A DNA stretch of 55,408 nucleotides from a virus. Under the pieces are notes generated by a model. That model ran no database searches and was not told the origin of the DNA. It worked only from the letters and a program-made list of their open reading frames with translations. Below, one piece after another: positions 12,863 to 22,132 of this stretch; the stretch's first letter is position 1, and every line of letters starts with the position of its first letter. The stretch covers positions 1 to 55,408 of IMG/VR virus record IMGVR_UViG_3300036398_002939; one strand, written 5' to 3'. The position numbers were made by a program, and so were the translations under genes.

Positions 12863-13285
12863 ATGAAAAACATCACATTAAACATCGTCTTTTTGATGAC
12901 ATTGTTCACATTTATTGGTTGTGAACAGTCACCAATTTCACCCATAACAGAGACTAATTATAGTGTAACTGTTGGTGAAAACCAAATAGAAAATATTGTT
13001 GTAAACAAATCAACAGATTCGGTTAGAGTAGTTATTGATTGTTTGAATTTAACACGTGATCAACATATTCGTATTATGATTATAGTGACAGAGTATGAGG
13101 GAATGATTCAATGGTTAAAGGCAAAACAAAAAAATACAACACCAACAATAAATGAAATGTATAAATCAATAAGAATTATTTTATCACCAGAACAACAAAT
13201 ACTATGGGATAATTGGGTTGCAACCGGTACTATCCCATGTGAAATAAAACCAGATATTTACAAACAACAAACGGTATCAAAATAA
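12863..13285 (+). CDS. Putative lipoprotein, 140 aa
   Basis: ATG 12863 downstream of promoter F; no strong ribosome-binding site. Residues 1-19 form a signal peptide ending in the lipobox FIGC, so Cys20 would be lipidated and the protein anchored in the envelope. The mature part has a beta-rich N-half and a helical C-half (MIQWLKAKQKNTTP, LSPEQQILWDNWVATG). Early-expressed phage lipoproteins often mediate superinfection exclusion; that role is only inferred here. Confidence 0.65.
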   Translation: MKNITLNIVFLMTLFTFIGCEQSPISPITETNYSVTVGENQIENIVVNKSTDSVRVVIDCLNLTRDQHIRIMIIVTEYEGMIQWLKAKQKNTTPTINEMYKSIRIILSPEQQILWDNWVATGTIPCEIKPDIYKQQTVSK

Positions 13286-13287
13286 AC

Positions 13288-13614
13288 ATGGAACATTATT
13301 TTTCAGTACACATCTGGCGGATTCGTTCACTACAACGGGGCCCCAAAAAAACTAAAAACTCATACATCGGTTGGTTTCGTTCACACGATTCATCATATCC
13401 CGATTGGGAAGGGGCGATAGCCCGTGTTCAATCCCTTAAAGATTTTCTTCGTGGTGAGGCCGGTGATTTTTCGGATGAACAGATTATTACCGCCCGTGGT
13501 GGTTCATATAACTGGTCATGGCGGAATGTGAGTAACGATTGTATCATTGAGATTACAAAGATAGATTTTGGGAGGGTGTATGATTGGGACGATGTAGGAC
13601 CTGGTGTTGGGTAA
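13288..13614 (+). CDS. Protein of unknown function, 108 aa
   Basis: ATG 13288, two bases after the previous stop. Contains FSVHIWRIRSLQRG, YIGWFRSHDSSYPDWEGA and RGGSYNWSWRNVSNDCIIEI. Trp-rich and basic in the middle. A second frame starting near its end (13604) looks protein-like. Confidence 0.5.
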   Translation: MEHYFSVHIWRIRSLQRGPKKTKNSYIGWFRSHDSSYPDWEGAIARVQSLKDFLRGEAGDFSDEQIITARGGSYNWSWRNVSNDCIIEITKIDFGRVYDWDDVGPGVG

Positions 13615-13711
13615 CGGGAACTATTTGAACTGTGTATATGTTGTGGGTATGTTTGACAATCCGACTTGTTCGGAATGGGAAACATACCTTAAACATTTTT
13701 TACTTGACTAG
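13604..13711 (+). CDS. Possible 35-aa protein overlapping the previous gene
   Basis: In the +1 frame relative to 13288, GTG 13604 (or TTG 13607) follows AGGA (13596-13599) and reads MLGNGNYLNCVYVVGMFDN, then PTCSEWETYLKHFLLD to TAG. The composition is like a folded protein segment. It could be a separate small gene, or the original C-terminus of 13288 separated by a frameshift. Confidence 0.35.
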   Translation: MLGNGNYLNCVYVVGMFDNPTCSEWETYLKHFLLD

Positions 13712-13734
13712 TATCTAAAAATTTCGTATATTTG
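13703..13734 (+). promoter_or_regulatory. Weak host-type promoter G
   Basis: TATATTTG (13727-13734) is a perfect -7 box, and ATCTAAAAATTTCG before it matches promoter D, but the -33 box is only CTTG (13703-13706, spacer 20). Precedes the gene at 13763. Confidence 0.45.
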
Positions 13735-13762
13735 TTCATCATTCACATTACGACAGAAAACT

Positions 13763-14047
13763 ATGGCAAAGATGAATTGGGAGAAGGCAAAACGATATAG
13801 GCCGACACAAGAAGAACTTGAACGATGGAAAAGAATAAAAATGGAAAAGGAGAAACTGAAGGCATCTCGCAAAAAAAATAAACCGATTAAAAAACCCGGA
13901 ATGGCGACTCCAAAACAAATGAGATTTCTCCGTAGGAATAAACTGATAAAACCTACAACAAAAGAAGTTTCTTTTGGAACTGCAAGTAATCTTATAGATA
14001 GATTCATCAGAAAACAAAAAAATATTTTGAAAAATAAAAAGGTTTAA
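13763..14047 (+). CDS. Very basic small protein, 94 aa
   Basis: ATG 13763. About a third of the residues are Lys or Arg (ERWKRIKMEKEKLKASRKKN), with a central motif GMATPKQMRFLRRNKLI that resembles the TPKQxxFL motif found at the ends of several phage and plasmid DNA-associated proteins. Likely a nucleic-acid-binding protein; the exact role is unknown. Confidence 0.6.
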   Translation: MAKMNWEKAKRYRPTQEELERWKRIKMEKEKLKASRKKNKPIKKPGMATPKQMRFLRRNKLIKPTTKEVSFGTASNLIDRFIRKQKNILKNKKV

Positions 14048-14051
14048 AGTT

Positions 14052-14597
14052 ATGATTTATTATTCCATTCCATATTCATTAGATAAGAATATTGGAAATT
14101 ATTACAATTCAGTTATGGAATCCATACCAAACGATGATGATTTTGTTTGTTTCGTGGATGGTGATACAATTTTCACTACAAATAATTTTGGAAGTCAAAT
14201 TGCATCATCCGTAAAAAGATATCCAGAATGTAAATTTTTTACCTGTTATACAAATAGAATATCATCAACAACACAAAATTTACCAAATGTAGATAAAAAT
14301 AATAATGACATTCACTACCACAGAATTTTGGGAAAAAATTTACAGGAAAAATACTGGGATGAATGTTTTAATATTGGTAATGATATGAAAGACGCAATAA
14401 GTGGTGTACTAATGTTAATACGAAAAGATTTGTGGAAAGCAGTTGGTGGTTTTAAAACAGAAGGAATGTTAGGAGTTGATAATAACTTTCATATAAAATG
14501 TATACAAATAGGAGAACCAGTTTATATTATGAAGGGCGTTTACATTTATCATTGGTATAGATGGCCTGATTATACAAATAAAGATCACTTGATATAA
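14052..14597 (+). CDS. Glycosyltransferase family 2-like protein
   Basis: 181 aa from ATG 14052. FVDGDTIFT (about residues 34-42) is the DxD metal/nucleotide-sugar motif; GVLMLIRKDLWKAVGGF (about 119-135) and GVDNNFHIKC (about 140-149) are the typical acceptor-side elements of GT-A family 2 enzymes. It is short (full GT2 domains are 220 or more), so it may be a minimal or specialised transferase. Located far from the main glycosylation island, close to another GT2 at 15705. Confidence 0.7.
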   Translation: MIYYSIPYSLDKNIGNYYNSVMESIPNDDDFVCFVDGDTIFTTNNFGSQIASSVKRYPECKFFTCYTNRISSTTQNLPNVDKNNNDIHYHRILGKNLQEKYWDECFNIGNDMKDAISGVLMLIRKDLWKAVGGFKTEGMLGVDNNFHIKCIQIGEPVYIMKGVYIYHWYRWPDYTNKDHLI

Positions 14598-14613
14598 TTA
14601 AAAGGAGATAAAA

Positions 14614-14970
14614 ATGGCAAGACCAAAAACAATAATACTCGACATAGACGGAACACTAGTGGAACACGCACCACCTAATGTTGCACAAGGTTACAATCAT
14701 TGTATGACACTATTGGATGGAACGATAGAGAAATTGATAGAGTGGGACAAGAAGGGCTATAATATAATTCTACTTACCGGCAGGCGTGAATCACTACGAC
14801 AACAAACAGAAAGACAACTCACGGAGGTTGGAATTTTTTACGACCAATTAATTATGGGTGTTGGTGGTGGATGCCGTGTATTGATTAATGATAAGAAGCC
14901 AGATGGTGAGGTCACATCTATTGCCTTTAATCCAGAAAGGAATGAAGGAATTTCAGATATTGAAATTTAA
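14614..14970 (+). CDS. HAD-superfamily phosphatase
   Basis: 118 aa, ATG 14614 after AAAAGGAGATAAAA. HAD motif I is ILDIDGTLV (Asp10, Asp12), motif II is LLTGRRES (Thr55), and the LINDKKPDG region (90-98) supplies the Lys/Asp of motifs III and IV. The short cap-less form resembles capsule/LPS-linked phosphatases and polynucleotide kinase 3'-phosphatases. Lying between two glycosyltransferases, a sugar-phosphate substrate is possible. Confidence 0.75.
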   Translation: MARPKTIILDIDGTLVEHAPPNVAQGYNHCMTLLDGTIEKLIEWDKKGYNIILLTGRRESLRQQTERQLTEVGIFYDQLIMGVGGGCRVLINDKKPDGEVTSIAFNPERNEGISDIEI

Positions 14971-15019
14971 AAATAATACATATTTATAGATATGTTTTAG
15001 TGTTATGAGTTAGTATGTT

Positions 15020-15715
15020 ATGAAAGGAAAAAAAGGTAGACCACCTTTGATATTAACGGAAGCACAAATCCGTTATGCAATGCAAAACAGTTTCGGTAAT
15101 AAAGATGCGTCAAGATTTCTTAAAGTTGATTATAGAACATACAAGAAATGGGCAAAGGAACATATCGACAGTGAAACTGGTAAGACTTTGTTTGAACTAC
15201 ATTCAAAGATTGGTATTCCACTCACAAGAGAAAAGAAAGATGACAAGTGGAATGGTAAATCATTTGATTGTAACAAAGGTTACAAAGAAAGATTAGAGGA
15301 TATTCTAGATGGAAAGTATCCTGGTTATGATTCAAGAAAGTTACGAAAAAGATTATTACTATCAGGATGGATTCCGTGTGTTTGTGCAGCGTGTGGTTGG
15401 GACGAACCACGAATGACTGATGGTAATTATCCCCTACTGATAGACTTCATTGATAACAACTGGCGAAATACTCACCTAGAGAATCTTCGTCTGTTATGTT
15501 TTAATTGTTACTTCAATCTTGTAAGGACACCATCGACATCATATCAAGGATGGACATATGGAACAGTATCAAAGACACCCTGGTATGGTGAGAAACGTCC
15601 AAGAGACGGCAGATACCGTAGAAGATTAGAGGAACGAATCAGACAACAAGAGGAAAAGAAAAAACAAGAACAAGAAAAGTTTTTTGATTGGAAGGATAAT
15701 GAAAATGATAACTAA
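15020..15715 (+). CDS. HTH plus HNH-like zinc-binding protein (degenerate HNH)
   Basis: 231 aa, ATG 15020, preceded by an ATATTTAT element at 14980. A helix-turn-helix (KDASRFLKVDYRTYKKWAKE, residues 28-47) is followed by an HNH-type treble clef: CAAC (122-125), LLIDFIDNNWRNTHLENLRL (139-158) and CFNC (160-163). The usual DH pair is Asp142-Phe143, so the catalytic His is missing and nuclease activity is doubtful. The C-terminus is a charged coiled coil (RIRQQEEKKKQEQEK). It could be a DNA-binding regulator or an inactive homing-type nuclease. Confidence 0.65.
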   Translation: MKGKKGRPPLILTEAQIRYAMQNSFGNKDASRFLKVDYRTYKKWAKEHIDSETGKTLFELHSKIGIPLTREKKDDKWNGKSFDCNKGYKERLEDILDGKYPGYDSRKLRKRLLLSGWIPCVCAACGWDEPRMTDGNYPLLIDFIDNNWRNTHLENLRLLCFNCYFNLVRTPSTSYQGWTYGTVSKTPWYGEKRPRDGRYRRRLEERIRQQEEKKKQEQEKFFDWKDNENDN

Positions 15716-16316
15716 TAGCGAAACAAAAATAACATTTATATTACCAACAATAGCAAGAGTATCACTATATTGTGCCGTTGATTCTTTGTTAAAACAATCA
15801 AATCCAAATTGGAAATGTGTAATAATTTTCGATGGAATGGATGTAATAGATGGATTGGCTCACGAAGATAATCCTCCGATAACATTGATAACAGATGAAA
15901 GATTCACACTTGTCAGTACACCCAAAACAGGTGCGTTTCATAAATTCGGTGGAAACGCAAGTTCAGTTAGAAATGTTGGATTGGATTATGTAACAACAGA
16001 ATGGATTGGATTTTTAGATGATGACGATACATTACATCCTGATTATGTTCAAACATTATACGAAAAATATCAAAACTACGATGTTGTTGTTTGGCGAATG
16101 AAATATAGAAATGGATCAGTTCTACCCCCACATGATTTAAATGAAATCATAGGCGGGAAGGTTGGGATTTCATATTGCTATAAAAACCAACCAGATATGA
16201 GATTCATAGATACAAACGGTTCAGAAGATTATCATTTCTTAAAAAAATTGGTAGAAAATAAAAACAACTATGTAATAACCGATGAAGTATTCTATAATGT
16301 TGAACATTATTTTTAG
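15705..16316 (+). CDS. Glycosyltransferase family 2
   Basis: 203 aa. ATG 15705 is preferred (GAAGGA about eight bases upstream); it overlaps the end of the HNH-like gene by 11 bases. N-terminal ITFILPTIARVSLYCAVDSL and the metal motif FLDDDDTLHPDY are typical of GT2; ASSVRNVGLDYV supplies the nucleotide-binding helix. Acts on nucleotide sugars in the cytoplasm; the acceptor is unknown. Confidence 0.75.
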   Translation: MITNSETKITFILPTIARVSLYCAVDSLLKQSNPNWKCVIIFDGMDVIDGLAHEDNPPITLITDERFTLVSTPKTGAFHKFGGNASSVRNVGLDYVTTEWIGFLDDDDTLHPDYVQTLYEKYQNYDVVVWRMKYRNGSVLPPHDLNEIIGGKVGISYCYKNQPDMRFIDTNGSEDYHFLKKLVENKNNYVITDEVFYNVEHYF

Positions 16317-16408
16317 GAACTAATATGAAAGTAACAAAAATTACCGGAGACGGTAAAGTATCACAACAATACATAAATGATTCAGTAACAATTTACAAAG
16401 GAGGTAAT

Positions 16409-16702
16409 ATGGGAATCTCGCCCCTATATGACAGAGTTTTGATTAAACCATCAAAGCCAGAAGAAGTTAGTTCCGGAGGTATTATTATTCCAGATACCGC
16501 TAGAGAAGGTTCAATTCGAGGAGAAGTTATTGCAGTTGGTGAAGGTAGAGTAAATCAAGATGGAACAATCTCACCATTGAGAGTTAAAGTTGGTGACAAT
16601 GTAATTTATTCAAAAAACAAATTCGATGCATCAAATATAATGATTGATGGTGAAGAATTTGTTGTTATGAGAGAAATAGAAATAATTGGTATTGTACAAT
16701 AA
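16409..16702 (+). CDS. groES: GroES-like co-chaperonin
   Basis: 97 aa from ATG 16409, the normal GroES length, behind a strong AAAGGAGG. Motifs: LYDRVLIKPSKPEEVSSGG, the mobile-loop region IIIPDTAREGSIRG, EVIAVGEGR, and VKVGDNVIYSKN. An in-frame ATG at 16325 (with AGGAAC upstream) would add 28 residues not found in GroES, so two start sites may exist. Works as the lid of the GroEL encoded just downstream (21-base gap) and probably folds phage virion proteins. Confidence 0.9.
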   Translation: MGISPLYDRVLIKPSKPEEVSSGGIIIPDTAREGSIRGEVIAVGEGRVNQDGTISPLRVKVGDNVIYSKNKFDASNIMIDGEEFVVMREIEIIGIVQ

Positions 16703-18364
<1,662 letters not shown>

Positions 18365-18386
18365 AACATCAAATTTGATTGTCAAA

Positions 18387-18413
18387 AGCCCCTATCAAAT
18401 AGGGGCTTTTTTT
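18387..18413 (+). terminator. Rho-independent terminator after groEL
   Basis: AGCCCCTAT (18387-18395), loop CAA, ATAGGGGCT (18399-18407), then six Ts. Separates the chaperonin operon from the next one. Confidence 0.9.
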
Positions 18414-18433
18414 ATAGCACCATATTTATTGGT

Positions 18434-18664
18434 ATGATAAAACTAATAGACATATTGAATGAAAGTAGAGAGTATGTTCGTAACAATACTGGCAAAGTAA
18501 TAGGCCATGTAACAAAAGGTTCGGATGGTAAATTTATTTTTAGAGATACCGAAGGAACTTTGTTGGGAACATATGATTCAAAATACAACTACACAAAAGA
18601 TAGAACTGGCAAAGTTGTTGGTAGAGGCAACATATTGGGTTATTTGATTAAGGCATACAAATGA
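18434..18664 (+). CDS. Small protein with LxE capsid-targeting-like N-terminus
   Basis: 76 aa, ATG 18434, twelve bases after the ATATTTAT element (18422). The N-terminus MIKLIDILNE ends in LNE, the (L/I)xE type cut by T4-like prohead proteases, and is shared with four following genes and 30000. The rest contains GKVIGHV, GKFIFRDTEGTLLGTYD and GKVVGRG repeats, a beta-hairpin-rich pattern. First gene of a five-gene operon with 1-4 base overlaps. I infer that it is packaged in the capsid. Confidence 0.6.
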   Translation: MIKLIDILNESREYVRNNTGKVIGHVTKGSDGKFIFRDTEGTLLGTYDSKYNYTKDRTGKVVGRGNILGYLIKAYK

Positions 18665-19575
18665 TTAGATTGAAACCATTGTTAGAACAAACACTATTAC
18701 GGGAATATGTAGACACCGACATAGTAAAACTGTGGAAGTATCTTGATGGGACATTGGACAATACTTTTGGTAAGTTCGGTAGGTTTGGTGAGGTTGCAAG
18801 GAAGATAGGTTATCGGAACATGATGGAGTATTTCATAGAAAATTCAGATGATACATGGTGGGGTAGTTATGATTTCTCCGATGAAGGAACTCTCAGCACT
18901 ACTTTAATCAGGTATTCAACATTCAAAGAATTAGAAACAAAAAAGAAACGTGTCTATAAGTTGGTGCTCAAGTGGTATGAAGATGTGTTTGATAACAAAC
19001 CTGGTTATATTCAGGAACTATATTCATTATACGGTGGTGGTGCAGAGTATATGCCATCATGGATATTCTTGAAGAATCCAGAATTAGTTAAGAATCAATG
19101 GTTAGTTCATGGAACAAGAATGATAGATGGTGCAAGGATGGCAAGTCAAGGATTCATTAGGGGTGTAAAGGATTTTAAAAAATTAGGATTGACTACATTT
19201 TGGACAGGTGAACAAGCTGAAAAGAAAGCAGGTGGATATAACTTTGCATTTACACCCACTGATTTTGCTATGTATGGTATGGATGAAAGTGATCCAATTT
19301 ATGGTGATGGAACACTATTAGTATTCCGTGCTTCTGGTATACGGTCTTATCATGTATCAGACGACCAATATCAAACTATATTCAATGGTAAGACTGCAAC
19401 AGACATTGTTCTGATATATGAGACAATGGGAACTTATACGATATATTCCAAAGATAAAAAGAAATTATTTCAGACATCCACCGAAGGTCAAAGTGGGGCA
19501 ATAGAAGCGATAAATTGGGTGATCAATAATTATGATCAATATAGACAATCAATAGGATGGAATAAACCGGTATGA
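18661..19575 (+). CDS. ADP-ribosyltransferase-fold-like protein with LxE N-terminus
   Basis: 304 aa, coupled to the previous gene by ATGA. N-terminus MIRLKPLLE ends in the LxE form. The C-terminal half begins WLVHGTR (147-153), then MASQGFIRGVKDFKKLGLTT (160-179), YNFAFTPTDFAMYG (193-206), LLVFRASGIRSYHVSDDQYQ (219-238) and IVLIYE (249-254). HGT, the F/Y-rich middle strand and a late Glu fit the PARP/KptA-like ART core. Similar domains occur in phage hypothetical proteins. T4 Alt is a packaged, injected ART, so an analogous role is inferred; activity is unproven. Confidence 0.55.
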   Translation: MIRLKPLLEQTLLREYVDTDIVKLWKYLDGTLDNTFGKFGRFGEVARKIGYRNMMEYFIENSDDTWWGSYDFSDEGTLSTTLIRYSTFKELETKKKRVYKLVLKWYEDVFDNKPGYIQELYSLYGGGAEYMPSWIFLKNPELVKNQWLVHGTRMIDGARMASQGFIRGVKDFKKLGLTTFWTGEQAEKKAGGYNFAFTPTDFAMYGMDESDPIYGDGTLLVFRASGIRSYHVSDDQYQTIFNGKTATDIVLIYETMGTYTIYSKDKKKLFQTSTEGQSGAIEAINWVINNYDQYRQSIGWNKPV

Positions 19576-20189
19576 TAAAATTAAAAGACATACTAACCGA
19601 AAGAATATCAGATATAGTATATCACTTCACTACAACAGAAGCGGCAAATCTTATCATCGGAAAGAACAAGTTTAAGTTACAACCTATTCCGGTTGAAATG
19701 AATGTTGAACCTGGCAAGAAGTATCAAGACGGTTACTATATGTCCGTTGCAAGAACAAAGATTGAGGGTTATACAAGAGATACAAGTGACTTCCAATGTT
19801 ACTTTGTTCGTTTTGAATTAGATGGTGGTAAGTTAAACAATAACCTTAAAGGCGGTGCTTACAATTACTTTCAACATCAACATGGAGACGATGACTATGA
19901 AGAATACGAAGATAGAATATATTCACGAAAGCAATACATAGACAATGCAATTAGATATATCAAGAGAATGGATGTTGATGTCAGTCGGAAATGTAAATCC
20001 TTTAATAACGGACTCTACTCACGTCAAACGGGATTTAATACATCTAATCTGATTAAAACTGCACTATCATCCGGTATTCCAACATTTCTATTCCCAAGTA
20101 GAGAAAAGTGGGGGCAACAATCCGGCGGTGTTGGTATTAAAAGTTTAGATGACTATAAAAATTTTTTACAATCTATCGGTAAAAAATAA
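19572..20189 (+). CDS. Second ART-like protein with LxE N-terminus
   Basis: 205 aa, coupled by ATGA. N-terminus MIKLKDILTE is followed by IVYHFTTTEAANLIIG (15-30) with His18, YMSVARTK (56-63) and YEEYEDRIYS (109-118). The YHFT, S-x-x-R and E-x-E-D-R pattern recalls phage proteins with an ADP-ribosyltransferase-like fold. Overlaps the next gene as TAATG. Probably packaged and injected if the N-terminal peptide is a targeting signal. Confidence 0.5.
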   Translation: MIKLKDILTERISDIVYHFTTTEAANLIIGKNKFKLQPIPVEMNVEPGKKYQDGYYMSVARTKIEGYTRDTSDFQCYFVRFELDGGKLNNNLKGGAYNYFQHQHGDDDYEEYEDRIYSRKQYIDNAIRYIKRMDVDVSRKCKSFNNGLYSRQTGFNTSNLIKTALSSGIPTFLFPSREKWGQQSGGVGIKSLDDYKNFLQSIGKK

Positions 20190-20947
20190 TGAATATGCCT
20201 AAACTAAAAACTCTATTGGAAAATACTAATCTATCTGGTAATGTTACCGATACGATAAACTATCTATCATCAAAGAAAGATAGTAAGGTGTTATTCATAA
20301 CAACATCAACTCGTTATCCTTTCAATACCGGTTATGACAAAGGTGGAGTGGATGATGAATTACCAAAATCAACTGAACTTGCACTACACATTAAAAAATC
20401 TATACCGAATAAATCTAAATGGATTGATATACCACAGTTGAAAATTCTACCATGTGAGGGCAATGTATCACATAAAAGTGGTAATTCTTGTGGTGTAATG
20501 GACGCCAAATTGAATAGCAAGGACAAAAACCCCACAGGCCACCACAGATGTTGGGCAAGCGTAAATGACTCATCAGATCAACTTTGGCAAGTCTCCAGGG
20601 ACATATTTAACTCAAATATTGTCCTATTTTTCTCCTCTATCCGTTGGGGACAGACTAATTCCGAATACCAAAAGTTGATTGAAAGATTGACTTGGATAGA
20701 GAATCGTCATAGCACTTTGGGTGAAGATAATATCATCGGTGATAAAGAAGCCGGTTTTATTTGTGTAGGACAGAATTGGAACGGGACAAATGTTGTTGGT
20801 GTTCAAAAGAAAGTTTTAAACTTTTATGGTTTCAAAACTCCAGATAACTTATTTTGGAACTGGCAGTATACAGACAATCCAAAAGATGAAACACAAGAAT
20901 CATATAAAAAATCATATAATGTATTTAGAAAGGAGATTGGGAAATGA
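20189..20947 (+). CDS. Flavodoxin-like fold protein with LxE-type N-terminus
   Basis: 252 aa. N-terminus MNMPKLKTLLEN carries LLE. Then VLFITTSTRYPFN (34-46), KSTELALHI, IDIPQLKILPCEG, IVLFFSSIRWGQTNSEYQKL with a following IERLTWIE helix, and AGFICVGQNW. This order (strand, phosphate loop rich in Ser/Thr, W/S-rich loop, dimer helix) fits the NAD(P)H-dependent FMN reductase branch of flavodoxin-like proteins. Overlaps neighbours by 1 and 4 bases. Substrate unknown; an injected redox or nucleotide-binding enzyme is possible. Confidence 0.5.
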   Translation: MNMPKLKTLLENTNLSGNVTDTINYLSSKKDSKVLFITTSTRYPFNTGYDKGGVDDELPKSTELALHIKKSIPNKSKWIDIPQLKILPCEGNVSHKSGNSCGVMDAKLNSKDKNPTGHHRCWASVNDSSDQLWQVSRDIFNSNIVLFFSSIRWGQTNSEYQKLIERLTWIENRHSTLGEDNIIGDKEAGFICVGQNWNGTNVVGVQKKVLNFYGFKTPDNLFWNWQYTDNPKDETQESYKKSYNVFRKEIGK

Positions 20948-22101
20948 TTAAATTAAAAAGTTTATTGAAAGAAGATACCAAATCAATGCAAGACAGAAAA
21001 ACTAAATATCGTAGAATAAATGAAGGTGATGTTGAAGTTGAATTGAATGGTGTGCAAATAAAACAAATTGATAAGATGTTTTCTAGATTCGGATTCGATG
21101 TTAATACTGCTATTGATACTCAACTCGAAGAAAAAGAAATGAACTATACTCAAATGTCTCAGGAAGAATTAGAGAATGTAAAAGGGGTTTTGAAAGTAGA
21201 CGAATCAATCATGGATGGTATTGAAGAATTGCTAGAATTGGGCGGTGAAGCAAAATCTTGGTATGCTGAAATGAATAAGACTATATTAGAAACATTCGGT
21301 GATACGGAAGGAACAATATTTTTAACGTTACTTGCTATATTTTCACCGAGAAATCCTTTGAAACAAAATTTCAAATTGGCTGCTCAAACATTTCGTGGTC
21401 TCAAAAAAGATTTATCGGATGAAAGTAGTAAGACAAAGTTAGAAGAAATGATGGAGATTGAACCAACAACATTATACAAAATGATGAAAGAACAAGATGC
21501 ATACAAAGACCTTGCAACTGTTCGTGGTATGATAAAAGGAAACATGGGTGTTAATACATACTTACCAAACATTCTTCGTTTCTTGAAACTGTTAAAGGCG
21601 AATAACTATGAACTATCAAGAGATATTGCAGTTCAAGAAATTGCTAAACATATTAAACCAAGTGGTGCATTACAAGATTCATCTGTTATATCCGCTGAAA
21701 AAGTATTTTCTTTTACACTCAATCTTTTGGATCCAAACTACAAGTTTGAAGATTTAGGATGGGTTCCAGTAACAATGGACACATGGATGGCATCATTCTT
21801 CTATCCACAGTTGGATAAGAAACAAAAGAACAAAGTATTGGCAAAGACACCGAACTATGTTTATATTGCAAGACTGACACAGCAATGGGCAGAAAAATAT
21901 GGGATGACACCACCTGAATTTCAAGCTGCTATTTGGGTTGGTATGATTAAAAAGGCAAAGGGTGAAAACTATGACAATACATTCCTAACTGCAATAGATA
22001 ACAACTTAAAAAAACTAAACATAAAAATAGAAGAAATAAAAAATGCAGATAACTTCTTCAAACGGGCAATAGCAATAGTTGGTGATAAAGGAATCAGATA
22101 A
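20944..22101 (+). CDS. Protein of unknown function with LxE N-terminus
   Basis: 385 aa, coupled by ATGA. N-terminus MIKLKSLLKE carries LKE. The main domain is helical: AKSWYAEMNKTILETFGDTE, LLAIFSPRNPLKQNFKLAAQ, IKGNMGVNTYLPNILRFLKL, VTMDTWMASFFYPQ and MTPPEFQAAIWVGMIKKAKG. These motifs recur in phage hypothetical proteins with a helical fold that suggests a nucleic-acid enzyme, but I cannot assign it. Last gene of the operon, before a shared terminator. Confidence 0.6.
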   Translation: MIKLKSLLKEDTKSMQDRKTKYRRINEGDVEVELNGVQIKQIDKMFSRFGFDVNTAIDTQLEEKEMNYTQMSQEELENVKGVLKVDESIMDGIEELLELGGEAKSWYAEMNKTILETFGDTEGTIFLTLLAIFSPRNPLKQNFKLAAQTFRGLKKDLSDESSKTKLEEMMEIEPTTLYKMMKEQDAYKDLATVRGMIKGNMGVNTYLPNILRFLKLLKANNYELSRDIAVQEIAKHIKPSGALQDSSVISAEKVFSFTLNLLDPNYKFEDLGWVPVTMDTWMASFFYPQLDKKQKNKVLAKTPNYVYIARLTQQWAEKYGMTPPEFQAAIWVGMIKKAKGENYDNTFLTAIDNNLKKLNIKIEEIKNADNFFKRAIAIVGDKGIR

Positions 22102-22104
22102 AAC

Positions 22105-22128
22105 AAACCCCTCGAAATCGAGGGGTTT
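22105..22128. terminator. Bidirectional terminator between convergent operons
   Basis: AAACCCCTCG (22105-22114), loop AAAT, CGAGGGGTTT (22119-22128), flanked by T on the right and A on the left. Only 31 bases separate the convergent genes ending at 22101 and 22133. Confidence 0.9.
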
Positions 22129-22132
22129 TTTA

